From positions 100,201 to 164,200 of the forward strand of contig NMRB01000074.1 in NCBI GenBank assembly GCA_002633025.1: a stretch of DNA of 64,000 nucleotides. Direction: 5' to 3'. Position 1 is the stretch's first letter. The number at the start of each line of letters is the position of its first letter. The notes beneath the pieces were generated by a model. That model had not been told where the DNA came from and did no database searches. It saw only the letters and a list, made by a program, of their open reading frames with translations. The DNA comes from Notospermus geniculatus. Its lineage: Eukaryota; Nemertea; Pilidiophora; Heteronemertea; Lineidae. A program made the position numbers and the translations under genes. Of this stretch, positions 34,550 to 47,666 are shown one piece after another.

Positions 34550-36470
34550 TTAAAATGCTTTTACTTATTTACTCCTAGTCTCTTGGGCCGGTATATCTAA
34601 TTTGGGATGTATAAACTAATTTCGGACGCTTTTATATAAAAGTTTTATACATCGTTACCGAGGTGCTTTGATTAATGGTAGAAACGATGTACATTTATTG
34701 TAAGTGTGTACACAATAATTGCCAAACATTCAGTGAGGTCTGTGGGGATGGAGGTCGGCACGCTCCCATCAGACAAATTCCCTGCCTTTTGCAGACGATG
34801 TGTTCATTCCTACATAAATCGGAAGCTAATGGCAGTGGCCTTGCCTGTGAGAACTCCCCTATGGGCAGACTGCAAGGCCGCGCTGATGGCCCTATCGTGG
34901 CAAGAGGCTCTCCCAAGAGACGTTCGCGCCCGCAATCTGGCTGTTTTCAACATAGCGAATGGCCAACAACGCTGAGGCGTTAGATCAACGCCGATCGGGC
35001 TCCCTTCCACATCAACTTCGCCAAGTTCCGGAAGAAGTCCTAACGATGAAGTATCGCAGACGAAATCCTATTTCACGACATGAAGTAAACAAACACAAAT
35101 CGGCAGACCGAGCCGTGCACATCCGGGCTTCTTTCTCCAATAGCCTCGTCTTGGGATTTTCCCACATCACGTGCTGGCGTGGACAAGGTCATTCTTTTTG
35201 ATGAATACGAGAGAATTTTAATCTTCATACTAGAATGTAGCTCTGAGTGTAAACAGATGGATGTGCGCAAATTTGGTGGAGTCGCTGAACTGTCAACCCA
35301 CCGGCAAGGACGAAAGCTCTACATGACATATCCACAATCACAAATGGCTGGTCAGTGTTTGTTTTGTAAATAATACAAAATAAAGACATGCGTGTATATG
35401 ATTAGCAGACACAGCAGGGACCGGTCTTCAACCTCCACGGGTTCATGACAACCCACGATAAAACCATCTGAAGCTCAACTGATATTAACATGCATTCTAA
35501 TCTGTGATTTAAGTAAACATGAAGAATTGATTAAGATCTAACATTTTGAAGTGATCCCGAGACCAGTCATTGAGACTGAGACTGGGCGAGGCTCCCTCAG
35601 TTTCTGCGATGCGTATCACTTAACTGGGTGGCTCCACCTGGGACGGGAAAATGATTTCAAGAATTCGAATTCACTTCCTGTACGGAGGTATGTGACTGAT
35701 GTATAAGGCTTGTATTGGGGTAAATGCTCGCCAGATTGACGGGCCTGCATCTTGCTCAGCCTTTAGTTTTCCCGATTACCTGACATGCCTGAGTGGAGTG
35801 TCACATCGGCCATTGACATAGTTCCTGGTACCGTTGGCGACGGATAGATGTCGTCTTATATCCAATGATAAAGCGACATCTATTGTGACCGAAGAGCACC
35901 AGGATGAGTCCTACTGCGCGCGTATTCGCGGTCTTCGAATCATTTTTACGCTTGACAACTCACTCGCTCGCCATAAACGAGAAGGTTAGCAGATCATGCG
36001 AGTTAATCTCGGGTTATTTACCTGGCCCGGGTAGATTATATCCCGTATCATGTTCCTCCACTGTCACCGTAACAGCCACACCCGTAATCGCCATTTTTAT
36101 GTAACCACATCCATGTGGCAATAATTGGTTTTTCAATCACCCGATATATCGTCGGGGATGTCGTAGCCGAGAGCTTTACGACTGTAGTGGTGTCTGTAAG
36201 GGAGGATAAAAACCTCTGATCACCGGTTGGAACAGGCCATTGCGAGTGCTCGCATGTCATACACTATTGTGTCTCTGCAATCAATTATGCTCTAGATTCT
36301 GATTCATGATTCTGTAAATCGCCTTGGTGAGATTTGTAAACGAATGTCATGGTCATTGGGAAAAAGCCACATTTATTAACACTGACTATTTCACAATTGC
36401 TTCCTCTCGACAGGTCACGAAATTTGAACTCCAACGCGCTTCATGATCGATGATCTAGACTTTTATGGAA
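34550..36470 (+). other. Intergenic stretch after gene 3
   Basis: Only short open frames, none recognised (34675-34983, 35179-35373). AATAAA at 35379-35384 could end a long gene 3 transcript or an unrecognised one. No tRNA, large repeat or transposase seen. Confidence 0.4.
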
Positions 36471-36473
36471 AAC

Positions 36474-37451
36474 TGATTGGCTGCTCCATGTCACATGACT
36501 TCTTTGCGTTTGCGAACCATGGTCACATGACCCCAAAATGGCGATAAGACGTAACCTAAATAATGCGAGACGTCGGAATACGGACAGCCAGGGTGGAGGT
36601 AACGCCTGGGGAAGGCGACACTATAATCATCTGGACCCTGATCCAAGCGACGCGTCAAGTATTGTCATAAAAAAATACATTTGTCACAAGAAAACGCCAA
36701 AGATGAGACAAAATAAACGACTTCCGCAGTTTTTGTTGGCCACCCGGCATGGTTGACCGACTCTGCCTGTGCTTCCTGACACACGGTCACGGAGAATGTG
36801 GCGGTTCAGCTGTAAGGCCGTAAATTTTTTTGCTAAATGTTCCTATATGATTAGATCTGTGACCTCAGTCTTGTCATCAGCATTGTCAACAGCCCCAGGA
36901 TTTCCGTCAGTTCCATGCGGTGTGGCCGGACGCACAAAAACTTCCACTCCGTTGCCGCCATAGCACGGATCACCACCCTAGCCCTACGGCTATACTGTAG
37001 TAATACGAGTTACCGGCACCGCTATTCGGTAGTCTAGCCAGAGCACATATTAGCACTGACCACTGCCAATGCCATGAGTAACTACCTTCCACCCGCCAAT
37101 CGCGACAAGTCTCGGCCCGGCGGGCAAGTGATCTGTCACATGAATCAAATGGAATATACACACGAATAAATCACGAGTAATGAGTTGAAAACCTGATTTG
37201 CCCTGGAGATATGACCAGACCGCCAACGATAACGGCTGAGTTAGAGTCCTGTCATCCTCGCCCTCTCTTGGCTACCTGTTCAAACAATGCCATGTGTGCG
37301 TTTAATTCGCTTTTTTGACGTCATTTCATCATAAACAATGTCAGATGCGACCCAAACTGGTGTCGCCATTTTCAGGTCATGTGATCATCCTAACTGCGGC
37401 GCTCGGCCAATCCAAAGAGCGTTTTTTGTCATGTGACATAGTGCAGCCAAT
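36474..37451. promoter_or_regulatory. Inverted pair of promoter-like modules (CCAAT / E-box / ATGGCG)
   Basis: Left module: ATTGG at 36476, TCACATGAC at 36491 and 36523, AAAATGGCGA at 36535. On the opposite strand: CCAAT at 37447 and 37407, GTCATGTGA at 37428 and 37376, TCGCCATTTT at 37363. Order and several flanking bases (TTGGCTGC, ATGTCACATGAC) match in inverted orientation, facing each other. Could be convergent promoters or long terminal repeats of an element. A 72-residue open frame starts at the left ATG (36538) and a 29-residue one at the right. Neither is recognised. Confidence 0.45.
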
Positions 37452-37459
37452 AAGCGTCC

Positions 37460-40400
37460 GTGGTATCTGATTATCTGATTCAGAATAAACATCACGCATG
37501 TCGCCTTAACATTTTGTCGGTTTATTGTGCAACTGCAAGGTCGGCTTTTGCCTGGTGGTCAGTAAGTTAGACTATAGAGCCTAAGTATCTGCACGCAATT
37601 CGTTGAGCAGTCTCAAGTTACTGGTTTGTGTTAAGTATGAAGATTAATTCTACGTCTCCCAAGCGACAGGTTTCTTAATTAGAGATTTGGATCACAGATC
37701 GCCTTTAGATCACTTTTTATGTCACTTGAAACATGAAAATGACAAACGCCCCTCATTAAGGTATGGCACACGTACTCCTCATTGAGGTCCTAAGTATGAA
37801 ATCGCACCCTTGGTCGTCTATCATTACCACTCCCGTTGACAGTCCCTTCAAACCGAAAGCAAATGGCACTCGAATGATCATACTCCGCGGAAAATTTATT
37901 TCACATTATCACGATAAATCGCTGAGGATACGATTGTATGGTTTTATGGCCGTACTGTTTTCCAAAACTCACATAATTTGTTGGAATAATGCAATTGTCA
38001 TACATATGGTTTTGGCAATTAGGCGCGAGTAGCGATAGCGTTGATTAGATTGCGAGTTCATCAGATCATTAAGCGACGGCCTTGCCGCGACGGATAGCTG
38101 TCGTAGCACAGGGTGAACACGCTACCAATACATACAAATCAAGGCATCATGGATCATTCCCAAAACCATTCGGGTGTATGGAAATAATGAACAAACAATG
38201 AAGACGTTACATCGTAGATTAATTTTGAACCACAAGAGTGGCTACACAGAACCTTGAGGTATTTTGTCCAAAAAGGAATGATACAATCCTCTTTCAACTC
38301 CGAGGTAGGCCTAACAAGTCACAGTGGGTCATCACCTGACCATGTTAGGTTGTACGGGATGCACCATTTCGTGATGTACACATGCACGGAAAGCAAAGAA
38401 TTGGACTCGCCCTTTCGTCCTGGGTTATAAATAGGGGTGAAACTAGTAATAATACCTTTCACTTCGATTTATGCCACAGGACTCAAACGAATGGCAAGTC
38501 CAGTTCTTCGATTTCCCTGCATATCATGTACATGGTTACGTGATGATCCACTGTGTAAATGTCGACATGGGCACTGGCCTGGTTTGTCCGGGTTCGGACC
38601 AAATCCAGCTAATGGCCGTAGTCTACAGATTTGGGGATGTTTTATGCGAGGGATTTCACCCTGATCTTCCTTCTGGATAGTCAAGTTACGAGCAGCTAAG
38701 TCTTCGAACCTTTCTGGTCGATATATCTCATGTTTGAGCGGTGGTCGGAGTACATTTCTTTGACCAGTAAAGTGAGGTGCAGTCTTGTATTCAGTGTGGT
38801 AGCGAACGGGGCTCAAAGCTATACCAGATCTAGACCGGTAAGTCTGGCCTCTCGTGGCTGAATGAGTGAGGAGAATAAAAACAGTTAACAAGCCAATCAA
38901 ACGATGAATCAAGATGGATAAAAGACAGTACAAACTTGTGGGAAGCAACGACGTCTGTTTTATTAGCAAAAAGTTACCAAAAAGGTTGATACTGTACGGT
39001 ACATACATTACCTTGTTGATCCATCCTGAAGTAGGCCTAGGGGGTGACTGTATGCGGTGGCGAAGGAGAGCACTGAAACACTCCTGATTACCGTACCTCA
39101 GAATTTAGGCCTGTATTTGTTACCTACTTACATGTAGGCCTACGACCTTTTCATACAAACCCTTTCCAGTGGTAGGCCTACACTACATACATGTAGGAAT
39201 TGCTGTTGCAATCTGGATTTTCAAGCCATAGACACTAATCGCTGGGAATCCCTCGTTGAAACCTGGAAGACACAAGAAAGAAGAAAAATCTATTGAATAT
39301 CGGAGGGACTGGGTGTTTGTAAAACAGAGACTATCACGATCCTGAAAAGCAACGTTCAAAAAAACGTAAACGAGGCAAAGAAAACATGTAACCAAATACA
39401 ATATCGTCAATAAAAAATCAATCAAAGTCAAGTATCCATTTTCTTCCCTAACAACCGGAAATTGCAGAAAGAGAATGAGTTATCATAAAATTTGCACTGA
39501 GTTTATGGCAGGCGTTACCTGCAGGATATCGTAAAGCGGCGCGCTGCTTCCTCCAAATTACGATTGTCGCAAAATGATGACAAAATGACGTCATTATGAT
39601 TTCCTACCTGTGCGATTGATGCATTGCAGGAATTTTTACATCATGTGACAGAATGTACGGACTTGCGTTAAGCCACGGTCATGATGCAGATGCGCAGGAG
39701 GAATCACTAATGAGATTACAGTGACAGAGGGATTACTAGGATATATGGTCATGTTCTTATAATTAGCTCTTCATTTTTGCGACACCTTGTACTGAAGCGT
39801 GGATTCACCACCGAGGATGTCTGAAGACGCCGGTCCAAACGACGAATAAAGACCTGTATTTGCCGATAGAGTGGTTCGTTTCCGGCCGGATATTTCGAAG
39901 ATACGTGCCGGGAATACCATGTGATTGATTGTGACATCAAATTCCCGCCCGACAGCTTCCGGCGAGGCAACCCTCAACTTCCGGCAAACATTGGCTAATT
40001 ACTTGTACACATTGGCAAGTGAACAGACGTTAAGCGACAGGTTTACATTGTCTCCAAGGGTTTGAGGTCAATGTCCCGCAAGATTGTCCTTTTTACCATT
40101 TACCTATGGTTGTAAGACACAATCCCTGCAATTATGCGTCAAAAAACTACAGTGGAGCAAACTGTTAGTTAGCTACAGACGCCAGTTGACGATGTTGTCA
40201 AATAATCCGAAGGGCTCAAAAAGTAGGCCTAGCGGCTCATCGTGACCACGGGTGAGGTTGCCTCTCAGGATAACTCAACCTCATTCCACGGCGCGAAGTT
40301 ATCGATGTGGGAGACATTATTATCATATCAGGACAAGAAGGGAAAAAAGGAGATACGGCAGAAAAAAAAGTTGTACATGTACGATCCCATGCCATTGACA

Positions 40401-43400
40401 TTTTTGCCTATTATCGTTGCGTAATCATTTTATACTGGTAGCAAGGATGCTCAGCCAAATCGCTGCCGAACCCACGGCTTCTGCATTTCCATTCTTGCCA
40501 GCTGAATATGGTAATAAGACACAAAGTCGATACTGGGATGGGAATGGTCTGCCGCAGCAGAAAAACTCACGGCCAATATACTCTGTAATCTATCTATTAT
40601 CATACGCGACCACCGTCTGCCTCCATTGACAAAATATGACTATAAATAATGAGGACTGATTCGATTTCAATAGCAATTAAGTTGCGACATCGGGCGGTAT
40701 CATATCGGGTATTACATCTCGTGCATTCCTATCTGTCGGCGTTATATCGGGTATTACATCCGCACAACTAATGGCGCCGGCCGTCGTCAGCTGATGCTAT
40801 GGGCTGTAAGTCTTCATTTTGGATTCGATCCACTGTTAGGGATTTAATCATGCTACCATCATCATGGTACCGGGTCCAATTCCCAACGTTCTCGTACATA
40901 CGGTCCGGGCTATTTCTCCCTCAGTTGGGAGGCATACATTAGCGCGAATCAATGGGAGATGCGCAGGGCCCACTCGACTGGCATGCAGATACCACTGAAA
41001 GACACCCTGTCAACCCAAACGCCATAAGGCGCAATTGTATAGCGCGCTAACGCCTGATGCAAGCTGCAACAAAATGGATCTAATCCAAAGACTGCTAGCG
41101 TGGTCCCTGAGAGAGCATAAAACATATCGGGAAGTTGCCGGAGGGTCAGCCATGCATTATATTTGACGTCTTTATTTCCATAGTATCGGCTGAGGAATTG
41201 AGTTTTTAAAAGATAAAGAAAACTGGAAGAAGATTATTAATGTCATCTGAGATGGGAAATTTTCTTTGCTTGTGGCCATCCTACATGCATCAGGGCGGAG
41301 ACACATCTGCCCTTTCTTAACTCTTGAACAAGGCGGGATTGCGGTCGTAATCTAGCAACCAAACATCGTGAACGATGCGCCAATCCAATGGAATAAATGT
41401 ACTGGTCGATTCTATTTTTCAGAAATTGTTGGAAAAAGAGCTAGACTCTGTAGCGCCAGGGCAAAAATATGAACTGGTGACTGGAGAAATATTGCCTTGG
41501 GTAAAAATATTGTTCATGGACAGACAATTGGTCTTAAGAGATACACACGCGATGATCTTTTGGATGTGGTCGAGGAGGTTTGTGTGGTATCATTGCTGCA
41601 TTTCGCTTGGCCGACGAAGTCGTGGCATGGAAATTTTTAGCAGCAGCAAGTCAACCTTGCCTGAGGTTTTCTGACAGGTGGAATCACAAGAAAGTATGGC
41701 ATCCCAGCCACTTCAGCCCCCTGTTCCGACGGAAATATTTGCTGACTGGTGGAATTCGAGAAGGCCCCCAGCCTCTGTTTATTCCTCGTTCCGACGGCCC
41801 TGCTCACCAAATCTCGGTAAACTGAACACTGCCTCATCGATACTTGGTGTAGAATTGCCAAACTCGCTGCTAAATTACTGATGAAACTTGAAAGATTTGA
41901 ACGGCGAAGTGACATTCTACCACACAGCGAGATATAGGCGGTTGGTATCATCCATCCGATAGCCCGCAGAGGGGCGTCCAAGGCGAGCTCAAACTGGATT
42001 CAGTCTTAACAAGCGCATCAGTTTCCCGGGAGAAGTGCTGGCTTACCAGGGTGATTGGCATATGTCCGATAGCACAGAGGATCAGAATCCTTGTAACTGC
42101 TTTAATTCGCTATTCCCTGACGACTTCAACGCTCTCTCAGCCACAGCACTGATCGCGTGCTCTTCACAGGACACTCTGCCGCAGGGAATGAATAATCTCC
42201 ATCAACCAAAATCTAGGCATTCTAATTCGCCATTTATCATCAGTGAGACAAATTGTCTCACATATTTTCGTTTTAATGGTTTAACATAGCATCCTGTCGG
42301 ATGCCAACGGCGTTTACATGCATTATAACAGCTCGTTCTGATCACAAGATGGAGATACATATATCATCCCGCCGCCGCGTTGGCAAGGTGTTGATAGGGG
42401 ATTTGCAAATGGCAGCCACTGTCTGGGCCAGTTTTTATGAGGGTACGAGGCCGATGGTTGTGCCAGTGCGTTATCAATGCTCATGGGATTTCCTCGCCTG
42501 GCCAAGCCACGCCGTCAACTTCGAGGTCTCACTAGGCAACGAGATTTCACCAAGAATTCGAAGGACTTGTGCATCCACAGGTCGAGTCGTTACATCTGCA
42601 TCCCAGTGGCGACGGCACTGGAAGGTTACAGAACCAAAAAAATGTTCGGATCACCAAGTCCTGGCAGATTTGGTGTCACTCGAATCGCTCGCCTTTCATC
42701 GGCGGAAACTTCGGATGACCATTGACAAGGGAGGAAGATGGAACTCAAAAGATCTCACCAAATTTCTTCGGCCAATACTCCCGTGACGTCCTCAAGGTCT
42801 TGGCATCTATGGCTCGCTGTAGACGCGTTAGAAGTGATAACGAATGATGAACACTCTTCGTCACAAAAACATCCCTCAACAAGGAATCTTTGCTCAAGTC
42901 CTCATGCCGTTTCAAGTTGTCAGGGTCGATCCCCTGATAAACCAATGTCGGACCAAACAACCGGACGATTTTGGAATCAGCAACAAGGTCAAGAAAACAA
43001 ATGGATCCTACTCAAGGCATCGTGAGTTACGTTATGGATTCGGTTTCCATGGCTACAACCGGAAGCTGACAGGTTTCTTCTTCCGGTAAGGCCAATTTAC
43101 TGCTCCGAGGGGACCAACATGTTTATGTGCTGCTGCGGGATTGGAGTCGTTGAGTGAGGATAAGTTTTGGATTGAAACATCTTATTGTTGTTGGTAGTTT
43201 ATAACTACATCGACGTATGCAGCATTTTTCAAGTGCTTTGCAGCGAAGACTAAAGAAATGGTGCTATTTCGTTATCGCCGATGGCTCGATTAGGGCATGG
43301 AAGAACCTATTAAGGTCTGCACCGTGGGAAATTGAGAGAATGGGTGCTGTTGGCGAGTTTGGGGGCTCTGTCGGACAAGAGAAGACATCTCTTATTAGAC

Positions 43401-43436
43401 TGGTTGAATGGCCGAGGTTGTTCTACATGTATAAAC
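37460..43436. other. Gene-poor stretch
   Basis: No recognised coding exon. The longest open frames are 38469-39008 (-) and 42301-42786 (+), neither with a recognisable domain. The palindrome TAGGCCTA recurs at 38306, 39032, 39135, 39172 and 40226. No tandem array seen. Confidence 0.5.
38469..39008 (-). CDS. Hypothetical open reading frame, 179 residues
   Basis: The longest open frame in the gene-poor region. The first 50 residues are hydrophobic (SLYCLLSILIHRLIGLLTVF, then ILLTHSA), which could be a signal or membrane segment. The remainder is Arg/Pro-rich with no recognised domain. No splice structure or poly(A) signal assigned. It may be a chance frame. Confidence 0.2.
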   Translation of the reverse strand: MYVPYSINLFGNFLLIKQTSLLPTSLYCLLSILIHRLIGLLTVFILLTHSATRGQTYRSRSGIALSPVRYHTEYKTAPHFTGQRNVLRPPLKHEIYRPERFEDLAARNLTIQKEDQGEIPRIKHPQICRLRPLAGFGPNPDKPGQCPCRHLHSGSSRNHVHDMQGNRRTGLAIRLSPVA

Positions 43437-44292
43437 ATGCGCTTGAATGATACAAAGGAGAAGGGCTCACTTCGGCTTAAAAGTAGTTGAGTGAAGACGG
43501 GCCCGATTGTTACAGCGTACGAGTATGACTTGAATTTACCTCGGCAGTCAATTATCTACGGGTGTAACCCTTGAATGCAGCAAGAATTACTCAAAACGTT
43601 CTTATAACGTAATGATGCAGCCTCACTTTAATAAAGAAGAAAAAAACGTCATGTGTACGTTTTGGTGGCTTATTCATATTCATAAATCCGTAATAAATAT
43701 TGCACAAGGGTAAAACCGTGTGATATTGAGTTGAGGATGAATAGGAGTTGGTTCAAGAATGACACGTAAATGAAATAGACTGGAAGTAATTCTGGAAAAT
43801 TTGCCACCTCACGGTCAAAGGACGAAGCTATGCAGAATAACTCACACCAATTGAAATAATGTAAAACTGGTGTCAATGGCTTAGCGACTTAATAACCAAT
43901 CTTAAATCTCCTCTTGAGGATTAAACAAATATTATATCGCTCACAACTGACAGGTCCTACTCCAGATGGAACCAAGTAAAACGCTCTGGCCTCGCTTGAA
44001 ACACTAAAGGCTTCATCTATTATGAATTATGCCTCGTTTGGAGACTCCAGCATAAATAACATCATCGGCCTCATCGGTAATTTGTGGTGCGCTACTTAAC
44101 ATGAATCATGACTGCAGCAACAGGCAGTCAAAGTACTGGATGGATGTAGTCGCGTCGTAGATCAGGCGCCGTGAGCTGCATATAAATGCTGCATTTTATT
44201 GCTAAAATATTCACACCGCGATCGGATGATTCAGGTGTTCGGGGTGATCATGGGTTTGATGGAAAGGTAGGAAAAAAATGACGGAGTGAAAC
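43437..44292 (+). repeat. 0.86-kb direct repeat, copy 1
   Basis: Starts ATGCGCTTGAATGATAC and ends GACGGAGTGAAAC, immediately before the n at 44293. About 1-2% different from 44533-45387. No gene recognised inside. Confidence 0.95.
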
Positions 44293-44293
44293 N

Positions 44294-44518
44294 GTGGGGT
44301 AATAGTAGCCCCCGGGTAATAGTAGCCCCTAGCAATTACGGCACCATGTTTCTATCTGTTGGTAAAACATTTATGGGGTGTAAATCCTACAAGTTAGCTG
44401 TACATTGGGTCCCATTCTCCTGTACAAATCCCAGTTCTTGGGTCCAATGATAAGGTCAGTGTCCTGAGCTTTATCCAGGCTAGGGGCTACTATTACCCGG
44501 GGGCTACTATTACCCCAC
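44294..44518. mobile_element. MITE with 40-bp perfect inverted ends
   Basis: 225 bp. Ends GTGGGGTAATAGTAGCCCCC inverted, continuing through CGGGTAATAGTAGCCCCTAG. The GGTAATAGTAGCCCC motif is doubled in each arm. Lies between the n at 44293 and the second repeat copy. Confidence 0.9.
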
Positions 44519-44532
44519 GTTGCCTTATAGAT

Positions 44533-45387
44533 ATGCGCTTGAATGATACAAAGGGAAAGGGCTCACTTCGGCTTAAAAGTTGTTGAGTGAAGACGGGCCC
44601 AATTGTTATAGCGTACGAGTATGACTAGAATTTACCTCGGCAGTCAATTATCTACGGGCGTAACCCTTGAATGCAGCAAGAATTACTCAAAACGTTCTTA
44701 TAACGTAATGATGCAGCCTCACTTTAATAAAGAAGAAAAAACGTCATGTGTACGTTTTGGTGGCTTATTCATATTCATAAATCCGTAATAAATATTGCAC
44801 AAGGGTAAAACCGTGTGATATTGGGTTGAGGATGAATAGGAGTTCGTTCAAGAATGACACGTAAATGAAATAGACTGGAAGTAATTCTGGAAAATTTGCC
44901 ACCTCACGGTCAAAGGACGAAGCTATGCAGAATAACTCACACCAATTGAAATAATGTAAAACTGGTGTCAATGGCTTAGCGACTTAATAACCGATCTTAA
45001 ATCTCCTCTTGAGGATTAAACAAATATTATATCGCTCACAACTGACAGGTCCTACTCCAGATGGAACCAAGTAAAACGCTCTGGCCTCGCTTGAAACACT
45101 AAAGGCTTCATCTATTATGAATTATGCCTCGTTTGGAGACTCCAGCATAAATAACATCATCGGCCTCATCGGTAATTTGTGGTGCGCTACTTAACATGAA
45201 TCATGACTGCAGCAACAGGCAGTCAAAGTACTGGATGGATGTAGTCGCGTCGTAGATCAGGCGCCGTGAGCTGCATATAAATGCTGCATTTTATTGCTAA
45301 AATATTCACACCGCGATCGGATGATTCAGGTGTTCGGGGTGATCATGGGTTTGATGGAAAGGTAGGAAAAAAATGACGGAGTGAAAC
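44533..45387 (+). repeat. 0.86-kb direct repeat, copy 2
   Basis: Counterpart of 43437-44292. Continues past the point where copy 1 meets the n. Confidence 0.95.
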
Positions 45388-46199
45388 TGATCATATTCGA
45401 AAGTGAGTTGTGCTGGTCGAACACGAACCGACAGGGGGAGATAGGCTGGTCGTCATCGCTGCGCATGTGTTGTTGATAAGATGGGTTCACAACAGCGATG
45501 ACGTAATTGTCTCTGTATACTGTTTCACCAAGATGGTCTTCTTTCGAATAGTAACGAAGGACCAACCCGCGGAATCACTGTCTCCATTCAGACCTAGACC
45601 ATCAAAAGGAAGAGATCTATGCTTACCTTTCTATGTATATATTACCCCTAACAGCCCTTGCTTAATGAAATCTTCACCAAGCGTTCCTTTAACAGAAATA
45701 TCCTGCCAGTGTCTGATTGATCCCCTAACCAGCTAAACAAGAGAAAACGCTCTGGTCATAGTGTTCTTCTAAAACTACAGCTGTAAAGCGTGCTTTATGG
45801 TTATTGGCTCCTGCGTCCATCGTTCATCACCGGCATACTAATGTCCCTGATCAGACACATCCAGCAATTCTGAGGTGATAACAAGAAGCGAAGGGCTTAG
45901 CCGGCCCCGGAGGTCGCTCCACGCTGTAAAGCGAGCTAGGGCAATCATGGTGGCCGGTTTTATTGAGAATTCGGTTGGACTGGACGGTTCGAAACATGGC
46001 GAGCACGTTCTCAGAGTTGCTACAACCATGGTGCTGATTTTAAATCTTCTAAATGAACTAACGCCAACAACAAGATGATACCAAGTACCATACAATGGAA
46101 CCACCAGGTACTAACATCTTACTCACAAAGCCTTACTGGACCTGCAGGTCCGTAAGTCGAGAAATTCCCTATCCTTTTACCCTGCTGTAACCATACAGC
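45388..46199. other. Intergenic stretch, nothing recognised
   Basis: Short unrecognised open frames only. Confidence 0.4.
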
Positions 46200-46700
46200 A
46201 TATCAAGCAACATATGGATCCACAAGACCGAACTCAGACAAACCTAGACAACCAGCGGATCCACAAGAGTCTAAACCCAAACAACGTACGGATTGGCAAG
46301 TCCAAACCCAGACAATGTACGTATCCGCTTCCGCAAATCCAGACAACGTAAGGATTCGCAACTCCAAAAGCCACGCAACGTACGGATCCACAGGTCCAAA
46401 CCCAGACAATGTGCAGATCCACAGGTCCAACCCCAGACAATGTGCAGATTTACAAGTCCAAACCCAGACAGGGTGCGGATCCACAAGTCCAAACCCAGAC
46501 AATGTACGGATCCACAGGTCCAAACCCAGACAATGTGCTGATCCACAAGTCCAAACCCAGACAATGTGCTGATCCACAAGTCCAAACCCAGACAATGTGC
46601 GGATCCACATGTCCAAACCCAGACAATGTGCGGATCCACAAGTCCAAACCCAGACAATGTACGGATGCAAGTCCAAAAGCAGTCAATTTAAGGATCCGCA
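46200..46700. repeat. 31-bp minisatellite
   Basis: About 15 units of GGATCCACAAGTCCAAACCC plus AGACAATGTGC, degenerate toward the left. The period of 31 rotates through all frames, which explains the long overlapping open frames on both strands. Confidence 0.95.
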
Positions 46701-47517
46701 AAACCTGCGATGGCGTTTCTGAATAAGGTGCCAAATCTGTAATGACATGGTGATTTCGTTTGTATGACGTGGTTTTAAATGTGAAGGCGAAGTCAATTGG
46801 GTTTGTTGGGTGTCGCTGATTGGTATTGACCTTTGACCTTCAACGACGAGACATTGTCTCAAGCAGTTCAGTTGGGTGAACGCAACAACTAGGATTCAGT
46901 TTCTGGTCATGCATGGAGTGAGGGGGGTCGACTAGGATTCAGTTTCTGGTCATGCATGGAGTGTGGGGTGGACCAAAAATAGTGACGAGACCAGACCACG
47001 ATCTCGGAATATAAGAGTAATGGCAGTAAGCTGCTTAACTGAATTGGGATCATTTATGGTGGTCGGAAGTGAAGGACCATCAATCGAGCTCGACTTAGCC
47101 GGGATGTTGATATTACGAGGGCACGGCCAGCCGGCTTCCTCGCCATATTTCATTGGTGAATGACGTTGGTGAGATGTCAGCAACCCTGGTCGCCAAGCAC
47201 GCCAATTTTTGATAAATGACGTAAATGGGGAAGGGAACTGGCTAGTTTATATACTGGTCAATATACTGAAGTGGAATGGATGGTGTCAGCGGCTCTGGGT
47301 CTGGGTCGGCTGTGTTCAAGAGTGCTGGGGCCGATTTGAAGACAGGCATGACAGGTTATGGCTGTAGATGTTGAATTCTACATCGATACATTGCACAGGC
47401 TGAAGGATTGCTTTGAACTCTCACCCAAAGCCATCTGTTAGTTGAATCATTTTTCATATGCCATCGGGCCCAACCCAACCGCTTCAAGTCAACCATTTGC
47501 TGTCAAGTTCAAGAGCA
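46700..47517. other. Intergenic stretch with a 42-bp tandem duplication
   Basis: ACTAGGATTCAGTTTCTGGT recurs at 46889 and 46931 within two adjacent 42-bp copies. Otherwise nothing recognised. Confidence 0.7.
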
Positions 47518-47666
47518 GGGCCCATGTTCCCGAAGCCGTCGCCGTAAGGTTAATGATGTCGTTAATACGCTATGCATTTTTCCAGTTTGAACGACATCGT
47601 TCACGCAAAGGTCCACTAGGACCACGATGCGTTTTATGATAACGAAGGCTTCGGGGACATGGGCCC
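47518..47666. mobile_element. Small GGGCCCATGTTCCCGAAGCC MITE
   Basis: 149 bp with the same ends as 14628-15301 and a different, shorter interior. Confidence 0.85.

Larger units (their letters stand above)
24641..34550 (+). repeat. Tandem duplication unit B (contains gene 3)
   Basis: Second head-to-tail copy. Upstream landmarks shared with unit A include CCAGCAAATTGAAAT, GGGTACATGTGTACCA and GACTCTACAAGTA. Sushi exons differ by only a few bases per exon. The end is placed approximately by loss of similarity to the unit A 3' UTR. Confidence 0.8.

Noticed and set aside
42301-42786. 161-residue plus-strand open frame
   Set aside because: No recognisable domain, low-complexity or splice context. 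Length is within chance for a 64-kb window.
46203-46726. Overlapping 80-157-residue frames on both strands
   Set aside because: All are translations of the 31-bp minisatellite in rotating frames.
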